A DNA stretch of 64,000 nucleotides from Cavia porcellus (taxonomy: Eukaryota > Chordata > Mammalia > Rodentia > Caviidae): NCBI RefSeq assembly GCF_034190915.1, contig NW_026947687.1, forward strand, positions 301,116 to 365,115. The letters are read 5' to 3'. Under the pieces are notes generated by a model that had not been told where the DNA came from, searched no databases, and saw only the letters and a program-made list of their open reading frames with translations. Position 1 is the stretch's first letter, and each line of letters opens with the position of its first letter. The position numbers and the translations under genes were made by a program. This document shows, piece by piece, positions 42,211-55,928 of this stretch.

Positions 42211-45200
42211 AATCTAATGTAACAGACACCCATACAATGCGCACCTCCCCGTGATGTTTTCTCACTCCTACTAGTGAATGTAATGTAACACACACCCATA
42301 CAATGCGCACCACCCCGTGATGTTTTTCTCACTCCTACTAGTGAATGTAATGTAACACACACCATACAATGCGCACCACCCCGTGATGTTTTCTACTCCT
42401 ACTAGTGAATGTAATGTAACACACACCCATACAATGCGCACCACCCCGTGATGTTTTTCTCACTCCTACTAGTGAATGTAATGTAACACACACCCATACA
42501 ATGCGCCCCACCCCGTGATGTTTTTCTCACTCCTACTAGTGAATGTAATGTAACACACACCCATACAATGCGCACCACCCCGTGATGTTTTTCTCACTCC
42601 TACTAGTGAATGTAATGTAACACACACCATAAAATGCGCACCACCCGTGATGTTTTTCTCACTCCTACTAGTGAATGCAATGTAACACACACCGATACGA
42701 TGCGCACCACCCCGTGATGTTTTTTCACTCCTACTAGTGAATCTAATGAAACACACACCCATACAATGCGCACCACCCCGTGATGTTTTTCTCACTGCTA
42801 CTAGTGAATGTAATGTAACACACACCCATACATGCGCACCACCCCATGATGTTTTTCTCACGCCTACTAGTGAATCTAATGTAACACACACCCATACAAT
42901 GCGCACCACCCCGTGATGTTTTTCTCACTCCTACTAGTGAATCTAATGTAACACACACCCATACAATGCACACCACCCGTGATGTTTTTCTCACTCCTAC
43001 TAGTGAATGTAATGTAACACACACCCATACAATGCGCACCACCCCGTGATGTTTTCTCACTCCTACTAGTGGATGTAATGTAACACACACCCATACAATG
43101 CGTACCACCCCGTGATGTTTTTCTCACTCCTACTAGTGAATGTAATGTAACACACACCCATACAATGCTCACCACCCCGTGATGTTTTTCTCACTCCTAC
43201 TAGTGAATGTAATGTAACACACCCATACAATGCGCACCACCCCCTGATGTTTTTCTCACTCCTACTAGTGAATGTAATGTAACGCACACCCATACAATGC
43301 GCACCACCCCGTGATGTTTTTCTCACTGCTAATAGTGAATGTAATGTAACGCACACCCATACAATGTGCCACACCCCGTGATGTTTTTCCCACTCCTACT
43401 AGTGAATGTAATGTAACGCACACCCATACAATGCGCACCACCCCGTGATGTTTCTCTCACTCCTACTAGTGAATGTAATGTAACGCACACCCATAAAATG
43501 TGCACCACCCCTTGATGTTTCTCTCCTCCTACTAGTGACTCTAATGTAACACACACCCATACAATGCGCACCACCCCGTGTTGTTTCTCTCACTCTACTA
43601 GTGAATCTAATGTAACACACACCCATACAATGCGCACCACCGCGTGATAATTTTCTCACTCCTACTAGTGAATGTAATGTACACGCACCCATACAATGCG
43701 CACCACCCCGTGATAATTTTCTCACTCCTACTAGTGAATGTAATGTAACACACACCCATACAATGCGCACCACCCCGTGATGTTTTTCTCACTCCTACTA
43801 GTGAATGTAATGTAACACACACCCATACAATGCGCCCACCCCGTGATGTTTTTCTCACTCCTACTAGTGAATGTAATGTAACACACACCCATACAATGCG
43901 CACCACCACATGATGTTTTTCTCACTCCTACTAGTGAATGTAATGTAACACACACCCATACAATGCGCACCACCCCGTGATGTTTTTCTCACTCCTACTA
44001 GTGAATGTAATGCAACACACACCCTACAATGCGCACCACCCGTGATGTTTTTCTCACTCCTACTAGTGAATGTAATGTAACACACACCCATAAATGCGCA
44101 CCACCCCGTGATGTTTTTCTCACTCCTACTAGTGAATGCAATGTAACACACACCCATACAATGCGCATAACCCCGTGATGTTTTTTCACTCCTACTAGTG
44201 AATCCTAATGTAACACACACCCATACAAGGCGCACCACCCCGTGATGTTTTTCTCACTGCTACTAGTGAATGTAATGTAACACACACCCATACAATGCGC
44301 ACACCCCGTGATGTTTTCTCACTCCTACTAGTGAATCTAATGTAACACACACCCATACATGCGCACCACCCCGTGATGTTTTCTCACTCCTACTAGTGAA
44401 TCTAATGTACACACACCCATACAATGCGCACCACCCCGTGATGTTTTTCTCACTCATACTAGTGAATCTAATGTAACACACACCCATACAATGCGCACCA
44501 CCCGTGATGTTTTTCTCACTCCTACTAGTGAATCTAATGTAACACACACCCATACAATGCGCACCACCCCGTGATGTTTTTCTCACTCATACTAGTGAAT
44601 CTAATGTAACACACACCCATACAATGCGCACCACCCCGTGATGTTTTTCTCACTCCTACTAGTGAATGTAATGTAACACACAACCATACAATGCGCACCA
44701 CCCCGTGATGTTTTTCTCACTCCTACAGTGAATCTAATGTAACACACACCCATAAAATGCGCACCACCCCGTGATGTTTTTCTCACTCCTACTAGTGAAT
44801 GCAATGTAACACACACCGATACGATGCGCACAACCCCGTGATGTTTTTTCACTCCTACTAGTGAATCTAATGTAACACACACCCATACAATGCGCACCAC
44901 CCCGTGATGTTTTTCTCACTGCTACTAGTGAATGTAATGTACACACACCCATACAATGCGCACCACCCCGTGATGTTTTTCTCACGCCTACTAGTGAATC
45001 TAATGTAACACACACCCATACAATGCGCACCACCCTGTGAGTTTTTCTCACTCCTACTAGTGAATCTTATGTAACACACACCCATACAATGCGCACCACC
45101 CCGTGATGTTTTTCTCACTCCTACTAGTGAATGTAATGTAACACACACCCATACAATGCGCACCACCCGTGATGTTTTTCTCACTCCTACTAGGAATGTA

Positions 45201-46588
45201 ATGTAACACACCACCCATACAATGCGTACCACCCCGTGATGTTTTTCTCACTCCTACTAGTGAATGTAATGTAACACACACCCATACAATGCTCACCACC
45301 CCGTGATGTTTTCTCACTCCTACTAGTGATGTATGTAACACACCCATACAATGCGCACCACCCCCTGATGTTTTTCTCACTCCTACTAGTGAATGTAATG
45401 TAACGCACACCCATACAATGCGCACCACCCCGTGATGTTTTTCTCACTGCTAATAGTGAATGTAATGTAACGCACACCCATACAATGCGCACCACCCCGT
45501 GATGTTTTTCCCACTCCTACTAGTGAATGTAATTTAACGCACACCCATACCATGCGCACCACCCCGTGATGTTTCTCTCACTCCTACTAGTGAATGTAAT
45601 GTAACGCACACCCATAAAATGCGCACCACCCCGTGTGTTTCTCTCACTCCTACTAGTGAATCTAATGTAACACACACCCATACAATGCGCACCACCCCGT
45701 GATGTTTCTCTCACTCCTACTAGTGAAACTAATGTAACACACACCCATACAATGCGCACCACCCCGTGATAATTTTCTCACTCCTTACTAGTGAATGTAT
45801 GTAACACGCACCCATACAATGCGCACCACCCGTGATAATTTTCTCACTCCTACTAGTGAATGTAATGTAACACACACCCATACAATGCGCACCACCCCGT
45901 GATGTTTTTCTCACTCCTACTAGTGAATGTAATGTATCACCACCCATAAAATGACGCACCACCCCGTGATGTTTTTCTCACTCCTACTAGTGAATGTTAG
46001 TAACACACACCATACAATGCGCACCACCCCATGATGTTTTTCTCACTCCTACTAGTGATGTAATGTAACACACACCCATACAATGCGCACCACCCCGTAT
46101 GTTTTTCTCACTCCTACTAGTGAATGTAATGAACACACACCCATACAATGCGCACCACCCGTGATGTTTTTCTCACTCCTACTAGTGAATGTAATGTAAC
46201 ACACACCCATAAAATGCGCACCACCCAGTGATGTTTTTCTCACTCCTACTAGTGAATCTAATGTAACACACACCCATACAATGCGCACCACCCCGTGATG
46301 TTTTTCTCACTGCTACTAGTGAATGTAATGTAACACACACCCATACAATGCCCCCACCCCGTGATGTTTTCTCACTCCTACTAGTGAATGTAGTGTAAAC
46401 ACACACCCATACAATGCGCCACACCCCGTGATGTTTTTCTCACTGCTAGTAGTGAATGTAGTGTAACACACACGCATACAATGCGCACCACCCCGTGATG
46501 TTTTTCTCACTCCTACTAGTGAATGTAATGTAACACACACCCATACAATGCGCACCACCCCGTGATGATTTTCTCACTTCTACTAGTG
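42211..46588. repeat. HOR copy 7 (4,378 bp), indel-rich
   Basis: Contains a GTGGATG monomer (about 43068) followed by GCGTACC, GCTCACC and the 65-bp landmark (43206), the same order as 47536-47672 and 52017-52154. A CACCGCGTGATAA monomer near 43640 matches those near 48107 and 52587. A second sub-cycle has AATCTTATG (about 45065) and ACTAGGAATG (about 45191), shared with 53.76/53.89 and 57.24/57.37 kb. Single-base indels are spread through it. Confidence 0.65.
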
Positions 46589-49500
46589 AATCTAATGTAA
46601 CAGACACCCATACAATGCGCACCTCCCCGTGATGTTTTTCTCACTCCTACTAGTGAATGTATGTAACACACACCCATACAATGCGCACCACCCCGTGATG
46701 TTTTTCTCACTCCTACTAGTGAATGTAATGTAACACACACCCATACAATGCGCACCACCCCGTGATGTTTTTCTCACTCCTACTAGTGAATGTAATGTAA
46801 CACACCCATACAATGCGCACCACCCCGTGATGTTTTTCTCACTCCTACTATTGAATGTAATGTAACACACACCCATACAATGCGCACCACCCCGTGATGT
46901 TTTCTCACTCCTACTAGTGAATGTAATGTAACACACACCCATACAATGCGCACCACCCCGTGATGATTTTCTCACTCCTACTAGTGAATGTAATGTAACA
47001 CACACCCATAAAATGCGCACCACCCCGTGATGTTTTTCTCACTCCTACTAGTGAATGCAATGTAACACACACCGATACGATGCGCACAACCCCGTGATGT
47101 TTTTCACTCCTACTAGTGAATCTAATGTAACACACACCCATACAATGCGCACCACCCCGTGATGTTTTTCTCACTGCTACTAGTGAATGTAATGTAACAC
47201 ACACCCATACAATGCCACCACCCCATGATGTTTTTCTCACGCCTACTAGTGAATCTAATGTAACACACACCCATACAATGCGCACCACCCGTGATGTTTT
47301 TCTCACTCCTACTAGTGAATCTAATGTAACACACACCCTACAATGCACACCACCCCGGTGATGTTTCGCACCACCCCGTGATGTTTTTCTCACTCCTACT
47401 AGTGAATCTAATGTAACACACACCCATACAATGCACACCACCCCGTGATGTTTTTCTCACTCCTACTAGTGAATGTAATGTAACACACACCCATACAATG
47501 CGCACCACCCCGTGATGTTTTTCTCACTCCTACTAGTGGATGTAATGTAACACACACCCATACAATGCGTACCACCCCGTGATGTTTTTCTCACTCCTAC
47601 TAGTGAATGTAATGTAACACACACCATACAATGCTCACCACCCCGTGATGTTTTTCTCACTCCTACTAGTGAATGTAATGTAACACACCCATACAATGCG
47701 CACCACCCCCTGATGTTTTTCTCACTCCTACTAGTGAATGTAATGTAACGCACACCCATACAATGCGCACCACCCCGTGATGTTTTTCTCACTGCTAATA
47801 GTGAATGTAATGTAACGCACACCCATACAATGTGCACCACCCCGTGATGTTTTTCCCACTCCTACTAGTGAATGTAATGTAACGCACACCCATACAATGC
47901 GCACCACCCCGTGATGTTTCTCTCACTCCTACTAGTGAATGTAATGTAACGCACACCCATAAAATGCGCACCACCCCTTGATGTTTCTCTCACTCCTACT
48001 AGTGAATCTAATGTAACACACACCCATACAATGCGCACCACCCCGTGTTGTTTCTCTCACTCCTACTAGTGAATCTAATGTAACACACACCCATACAATG
48101 CGCACCACCGCGTGATAATTTTCTCACTCCTACTAGTGAATGTAATGTAACACGCACCCATACAATGCGCACCACCCCGTGATAATTTTCTCACTCCTAC
48201 TAGTGAATGTAATGTAACACACACCCATACAATGCGCACCACCCCGTGATGTTTTTCTCACTCCTACTAGTGAATGTAATGTAACACACACCCATACAAT
48301 GCGCACCACCCCGTGATGTTTTTCTCACTCCTACTAGTGAATGTAATGTAACACACACCCATACAATGCTCACCACCCCATGATGTTTTTCTCACTCCTA
48401 CTAGTGAATGTAATGTAACACACACCCATACAATGCGCACCACCCCGTGATGTTTTTCTCACTCCTACTAGTGAATGTAATGCAACACACACCCATACAA
48501 TGCGCACCACCCCGTGATGTTTTTCTCACTCCTACTAGTGAATGTAATGTAACACACACCCATAAAATGCGCACCACCCCGTGATGTTTTTCTCACTCCT
48601 ACTAGTGAATGCAATGTAACACACACCCATACAATGCGCATAACCCCGTGATGTTTTTTCACTCCTACTAGTGAATCTAATGTAACACACACCCATACAA
48701 TGCGCACCACCCCGTGATGTTTTTCTCACTGCTACTAGTGAATGTAATGTAACACACACCCATACAATGCGCACCACCCCGTGATGTTTTTCTCACTCCT
48801 ACTAGTGAATCTAATGTAACACACACCCATACAATGCGCACCACCCCGTGATGTTTTTCTCACTCCTACTAGTGAATCTAATGTAACACACACCCATACA
48901 ATGCGCACCACCCCGTGATGTTTTTCTCACTCATACTAGTGAATCTAATGTAACACACACCCATACAATGCGCACCACCCCGTGATGTTTTTCTCACTGC
49001 TACTAGTGAATGTAATGTAACACACACCCATACAATGCGCACCACCCCATGATGTTTTTCTCACGCCTACTAGTGAATCTAATGTAACACACACCCATAC
49101 AATGCGCACCACCCCGTGATGTTTTTCTCACTCCTACTAGTGAATCTAATGTAACACACACCCATACAATGTGCACCACCCCGTGATGTTTTTCTCACTC
49201 CTACTAGTGAATGTAATGTAACACACACCCATACAATGCGCACCACCCCGTGATGTTTTTCTCACTCCTACTAGTGAATGTAATGTAACACACACCCATA
49301 CAATGCGTACCACCCCGTGATGTTTTTCTCACTCCTACTAGTGAATGTAATGTAACACACACCCATACAATGCTCACCACCCCGTGATGTTTTTCTCACT
49401 CCTACAAGTGAATGTAATGTAACACACCCATACAATGCGCACCACCCCCTGATGTTTTTCTCACTCCTACTAGTGAATGTAATGTAACGCACACCCATAC

Positions 49501-51149
49501 AATGCGCAGCACCCCGTGATGTTTTTCTCACTGCTAATAGTGAATGTAATGTAACGCACACCCATACAATGCGCACCACCCCGTGATGTTTTTCCCACTC
49601 CTACTAGTGAATGTAATGTAACGCACACCCATACAATGCGCACCACCCCGTGATGTTTCTCTCACTCCTACTAGTGAATGTAATGTAACGCACACCCATA
49701 AAATGCGCACCACCCCTTGATGTTTCTCTCACTCCTACTAGTGAATCTAATGTAACACACACCCATACAATGCGCACCACCCCGTGATATTTCTCTCACT
49801 CCTACTAGTGAATGTAATGTAACGCACACCCATAAAATGCGCACCATCCCTTGATGTTTCTCTCACTCCTACTAGTGAATCTAATGTAACGCACACCCAT
49901 AAAATGCGCACCACCCCTTGATGTTTCTCTCACTCCTACTAGTGAATCTAATGTAACACACACCCATACAATGCGCACCACCCCGTGAGGTTTCTCTCAC
50001 TCCTACTAGTGAATCTAATGTAACACACACCCATACAATGCGCACCACCCCGTGATGTTTTTCTCACTCCTACTAGTGAATGTAATGTAACACACACCCA
50101 TACAATGCGCACCACCCCGTGATGTTTTTCTCACTCCTACTAGTGAATGTAATGTAACACACACCCATACAATGCGCACCACCCCGTGATGTTTTTCTCA
50201 ATCCTACTAGTGAATGTAGTGTAACACACAACCATACAATGCGCACCACCCCGTGATGTTTTTCTCACTGCTAGTAGTGAATGTAGTGTAACACACACCC
50301 ATACAATGCGCACCACCCCGTGATGTTTTTCTCACTCCTAGTAGTGAATGTAGTGTAACACACACCCATACAATGCGCACCACCCTGTGATGTTTTTCTC
50401 ACTCCTACTAGTGAATGTAATGTAACACACACCCATACAATGCGCACCACCCGGTGATGTTTCTCTCACTCCTACTAGTGAATGTAAGGTAACGCACACC
50501 CATACAATGCGCACCACCCCGTGATGTTTCTCTCACTCCTACTAGTGAATGTAATGTAACACACACCCATACAGTGCGCACCACCCCATGATGTTTCTCT
50601 CACTCCTACTAGTGAATGTAATGTAACGCACACCCATACAATGCGCACCACCCCGTGATGTTTCTCTCACTCCTACTAGTGAATGTAATGTAACACACAC
50701 CCATACAATGCACACCACCCCGTGATGTTTTTCTCACTCCTACTAGTGAATGTAATGTAACACACACCCATACAATGCGCACCACCCCGTGATGTTTTTC
50801 TCACTCCTACTAGTGAATGTAATGTAACACACACCCATACAATGCGCACCACCCGTGATGTTTTTCTCACTCCTACTAGTGAATGTAATGTAACACACAC
50901 CCATACAATGCGCACCACCCCGTGATGTTTTTCTCACTCCTACTAGTGAATGTAGTGTAACACACACCCATACAATGCGCACCACCCCGTGATGTTTTTC
51001 TCACTGCTAGTAGTGAATGTAGTGTAACACACACGCATACAATGCGCACCACCCCGTGATGTTTTTCTCACTCCTACTAGTGAATGTAATGTAACACACA
51101 CCCATACAATGCGCACCACCCCGTGATGATTTTCTCACTTCTACTAGTG
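46589..51149. repeat. HOR copy 8 (4,561 bp)
   Basis: Starts inside the indel-rich stretch and becomes clean after about 47.65 kb. It includes the 87-bp monomer (47318-47404), the 65-bp landmarks at 47672 and 49411, the CACCGCGTGATAA monomer near 48107, the CCCTTGATG group near 49.71-49.93 kb, the GTAGTG group from about 50212, and the last approach to a marker (GATGATTTTCTCACTTC near 51126). The part 49.4-51.1 kb is the clean counterpart of 37.8-39.5 and 40.5-42.2 kb. Confidence 0.75.
47318..47404. repeat. 87-bp chimeric monomer with internal 20-bp duplication
   Basis: The monomer starts as AATCTAATG, loses one base in ACACACCCTAC, then contains CACCACCCCGGTGATGTTT immediately followed by CGCACCACCCCGTGATG, so the CACC-to-GATG part is present twice. 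Length is 87 bp instead of 67. It lies close to the right edge of the indel-rich patch. It may be a join between two imperfectly aligned sequences or a real partial-monomer duplication. No second copy is seen. Confidence 0.8.
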
Positions 51150-53345
51150 AATCTAATGTAACAGACACCCATACAATGCGCACCTCCCCGTGATGTTTTT
51201 CTCACTCCTACTAGTGAATGTAATGTAACACACACCCATACAATGCGCACCACCCCGTGATGTTTTTCTCACTCCTACTAGTGAATGTAATGTAACACAC
51301 ACCCATACAATGCGCACCACCCCGTGATGTTTTTCTCACTCCTACTAGTGAATGTAATGTAACACACACCCATACAATGCGCACCACCCCGTGATGTTTT
51401 TCTCACTCCTACTAGTGAATGTAATGTAACACACACCCATACAATGCGCACCACCCCGTGATGTTTTTCTCACTCCTACTAGTGAATGTAATGTAACACA
51501 CACCCATACAATGCGCACCACCCCGTGATGTTTTTCTCACTCCTACTAGTGAATGTAATGTAACACACACCAATAAAATGCGCACCACCCCGTGATGTTT
51601 TTCTCACTCCTACTAGTGAATGCAATGTAACACACACCGATACGATGCGCACCACCCCGTGATGTTTTTTCACTCCTACTAGTGAATCTAATGAAACACA
51701 CACCCATACAATGCGCACCACCCCGTGATGTTTTTCTCACTGCTACTAGTGAATGTAATGTAACACACACCCATACAATGCGCACCACCCCATGATGTTT
51801 TTCTCACGCCTACTAGTGAATCTAATGTAACACACACCCATACAATGCGCACCACCCCGTGATGTTTTTCTCACTCCTACTAGTGAATCTAATGTAACAC
51901 ACACCCATACAATGCACACCACCCCGTGATGTTTTTCTCACTCCTACTAGTGAATGTAATGTAACACACACCCATACAATGCGCACCACCCCGTGATGTT
52001 TTTCTCACTCCTACTAGTGGATGTAATGTAACACACACCCATACAATGCGTACCACCCCGTGATGTTTTTCTCACTCCTACTAGTGAATGTAATGTAACA
52101 CACACCCATACAATGCTCACCACCCCGTGATGTTTTTCTCACTCCTACTAGTGAATGTAATGTAACACACCCATACAATGCGCACCACCCCCTGATGTTT
52201 TTCTCACTCCTACTAGTGAATGTAATGTAACGCACACCCATACAATGCGCACCACCCCGTGATGTTTTTCTCACTGCTAATAGTGAATGTAATGTAACGC
52301 ACACCCATACAATGTGCACCACCCCGTGATGTTTTTCCCACTCCTACTAGTGAATGTAATGTAACGCACACCCATACAATGCGCACCACCCCGTGATGTT
52401 TCTCTCACTCCTACTAGTGAATGTAATGTAACGCACACCCATAAAATGCGCACCACCCCTTGATGTTTCTCTCACTCCTACTAGTGAATCTAATGTAACA
52501 CACACCCATACAATGCGCACCACCCCGTGTTGTTTCTCTCACTCCTACTAGTGAATCTAATGTAACACACACCCATACAATGCGCACCACCGCGTGATAA
52601 TTTTCTCACTCCTACTAGTGAATGTAATGTAACACGCACCCATACAATGCGCACCACCCCGTGATAATTTTCTCACTCCTACTAGTGAATGTAATGTAAC
52701 ACACACCCATACAATGCGCACCACCCCGTGATGTTTTTCTCACTCCTACTAGTGAATGTAATGTAACACACACCCATACAATGCGCACCACCCCGTGATG
52801 TTTTTCTCACTCCTACTAGTGAATGTAATGTAACACACACCCATACAATGCGCACCACCCCATGATGTTTTTCTCACTCCTACTAGTGAATGTAATGTAA
52901 CACACACCCATACAATGCGCACCACCCCGTGATGTTTTTCTCACTGCTACTAGTGAATGTAATGTAACACACACCCATACAATGCGCACCACCCCGTGAT
53001 GTTTTTCTCACTCCTACTAGTGAATCTAATGTAACACACACCCATACAATGCGCACCACCCCGTGATGTTTTTCTCACTCCTACTAGTGAATCTAATGTA
53101 ACACACACCCATACAATGCGCACCACCCCGTGATGTTTTTCTCACTCATACTAGTGAATCTAATGTAACACACACCCATACAATGCGCACCACCCCGTGA
53201 TGTTTTTCTCACTCCTACTAGTGAATCTAATGTAACACACACCCATACAATGCGCACCACCCCGTGATGTTTTTCTCACTCCTACTAGTGAATGTAATGT
53301 AACACACACCCATACAATGCGCACCACCCCGTGATGTTTTTCTCA
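51150..53345. repeat. Last marker monomer and following HOR segment
   Basis: Starts with the last marker (51150-51216) and follows the usual order: canonical monomers, CAATAAAATG (about 51551), 66-bp CGATACGATG monomer (about 51620), AATCTAATG monomers, GTGGATG (about 52017), GCGTACC, GCTCACC, 65-bp (52154), AACGCAC group, CACCGCGTGATAA (about 52587). The part 51.9-52.7 kb closely matches 47.45-48.2 kb. No further marker monomer occurs to the right. Confidence 0.75.
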
Positions 53346-55928
53346 CTCCTACTAGTGAATGTAATGTAACACACACCCATACAATGCGCACCACCCCGTG
53401 ATGTTTTTCTCACTCCTACTAGTGAATCTAATGTAACACACACCCATAAAATGCGCACCACCCCGTGATGTTTTTCTCACTCCTACTAGTGAATGCAATG
53501 TAACACACACCGATACGATGCGCACAACCCCGTGATGTTTTTTCACTCCTACTAGTGAATCTAATGTAACACACACCCATACAATGCGCACCACCCCGTG
53601 ATGTTTTTCTCACTGCTACTAGTGAATGTAATGTAACACACACCCATACAATGCGCACCACCCCGTGATGTTTTTCTCACGCCTACTAGTGAATCTAATG
53701 TAACACACACCCATACAATGCGCACCACCCCGTGATGTTTTTCTCACTCCTACTAGTGAATCTTATGTAACACACACCCATACAATGCGCACCACCCCGT
53801 GATGTTTTTCTCACTCCTACTAGTGAATGTAATGTAACACACACCCATACAATGCGCACCACCCCGTGATGTTTTTCTCACTCCTACTAGGAATGTAATG
53901 TAACACACACCCATACAATGCGTACCACCCCGTGATGTTTTTCTCACTCCTACTAGTGAATGTAATGTAACACACACCCATACAATGCTCACCACCCCGT
54001 GATGTTTTTCTCACTCCTACTAGTGAATGTAATGTAACACACCCATACAATGCGCACCACCCCCTGATGTTTTTCTCACTCCTACTAGTGAATGTAATGT
54101 AACGCACACCCATACAATGCGCACCACCCCGTGATGTTTTTCTCACTGCTAATAGTGAATGTAATGTAACGCACACCCATACAATGCGCACCACCCCGTG
54201 ATGTTTTTCCCACTCCTACTAGTGAATGTAATTTAACGCACACCCATACAATGCGCACCACCCCGTGATGTTTCTCTCACTCCTACTAGTGAATGTAATG
54301 TAACGCACACCCATAAAATGCGCACCACCCCGTGATGTTTCTCTCACTCCTACTAGTGAATCTAATGTAACACACACCCATACAATGCGCACCACCCCGT
54401 GATGTTTCTCTCACTCCTACTAGTGAAACTAATGTAACACACACCCATACAATGCGCACCACCCCGTGATAATTTTCTCACTCCTACTAGTGAATGTAAT
54501 GTAACACGCAGCCATACAATGCGCACCACCCCGTGATAATTTTCTCACTCCTACTAGTGAATGTAATGTAACACACACCCATACAATGCGCACCACCCCG
54601 TGATGTTTTTCTCACTCCTACTAGTGAATGTAATGTAACACACACCCATACAATGCGCACCACCCCGTGATGTTTTTCTCACTCCTACTAGTGAATGTAA
54701 TGTAACACACACCCATACAATGCGCACCACCCCATGATGTTTTTCTCACTCCTACTAGTGAATGTAATGTAACACACACCCATACAATGCGCACCACCCC
54801 GTGATGTTTTTCTCACTCCTACTAGTGAATGTAATGCAACACACACCCATACAATGCGCACCACCCCGTGATGTTTTTCTCACTCCTACTAGTGAATGTA
54901 ATGTAACACACACCCATAAAATGCGCACCACCCCGTTATGTTTTTCTCACTCCTACTAGTGAATCTAATGTAACACACACCCATACAATGCGCACCACCC
55001 CGTGATGTTTTTCTCACTGCTACTAGTGAATGTAATGTAACACACACCCATACAATGCGCACCACCCCGTGATGTTTTTCTCACTCCTACTAGTGAATCT
55101 AATATAACACACACCCATACAATGCGCACCACCCCGTGATGTTTTTCTCACTCCTACTAGTGAATCTAATGTAACACACACCCATACAATGCGCACCACC
55201 CCGTGATGTTTTTCTCACTCATACTAGTGAATCTAATGTAACACACACCCATACAATGCGCACCACCCCGTGATGTTTTTCTCACTCCTACTAGTGAATC
55301 TAATGTAACACACACCCATACAATGCGCACCACCCCGTGATGTTTTTCTCACTCCTACTAGTGAATGTAATGTAACACACACCCATACAATGCGCACCAC
55401 CCCGTGATGTTTTTCTCACTCCTACTAGTGAATCTAATGTAACACACACCCATACAATGCGCACCACCCCGTGATGTTTTTCTCACTCATACTAGTGAAT
55501 CTAATGTAACACACACCCATACAATGCGCACCACCCCGTGATGTTTTTCTCACTCCTACTAGTGAATGTAATGTAACACACACCCATACAATGCGCACCA
55601 CCCCGTGATGTTTTTCTCACTCCTACTAGTGAATGTAATGTAACACACACCCATACAATGCGCACCACCCCGTGATGTTTTTCTCACTCCTACTAGTGAA
55701 TGTAATGTAACACACACCCATACAATGCGCACCACCCCGTGATGTTTTTCTCACTCCTACTAGTGAATGTAATGTAACACACACCCATACAATGCGCACC
55801 ACCCCGTGATGTTTTTCTCACTCCTACTAGTGAATGTAATGTAACACACACCCATAAAATGCGCACCACCCTGTGATGTTTTTCTCACTCCTACTAGTGA
55901 ATGCAATGTAACACACACCCATACAATG
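53346..55928. repeat. 2.6-kb block, copy 1 (offset 3,479 bp)
   Basis: Matches 56825-59407. The offset of 3,479 bp is 52 monomers (3,484) less 5 bp, explained by two 66-bp TTTTTTCAC monomers, one ACTAGGAATG monomer (about 53886) and one 65-bp monomer (54026). Shared private variants include AATCTTATG (53760/57239), ACTAGGAATG (53886/57365), AATTTAACGC (54231/57710) and CCCTGTG (55870/59349). Differences are scattered, for example GAAACTAATG near 54426 versus GAATCTAATG near 57905. Confidence 0.82.

Larger units (their letters stand above)
38139..47650. other. Indel-rich patch, probable unpolished assembly
   Basis: Within this stretch nearly every few monomers carry a one- or two-base gap, mostly in homopolymers: CCCC to CCC (38141, 38463, 39267, 39404), CCACCGTG (38601-38610), AA to A in GAATGTATGTAAC (38767, 38900, 39567, 40428), T5 to T4 (38681, 42000, 44315). 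Single-base insertions also occur (GATTG at 39205, GAATTG at 41946, GAATCCTAATG at 44203, CTCCTTACTAG at 45783). The flanks show almost none. The monomer order is ordinary HOR. The pattern is typical of raw long-read error, though real degeneration cannot be excluded from sequence alone. Confidence 0.8.

Noticed and set aside
46914..47441. Longest minus-strand ORF (175 codons) and some 120 other minus-strand ORFs of 63-164 codons as protein genes
   Set aside because: All are translations of the same 67-bp repeat in rotating frames, start at GTG/ATG codons inside the repeat, have no conserved domain or signal, and exceed 67 codons only where indels or variant monomers skip the periodic stop. 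The longest lie in the indel-rich patch.
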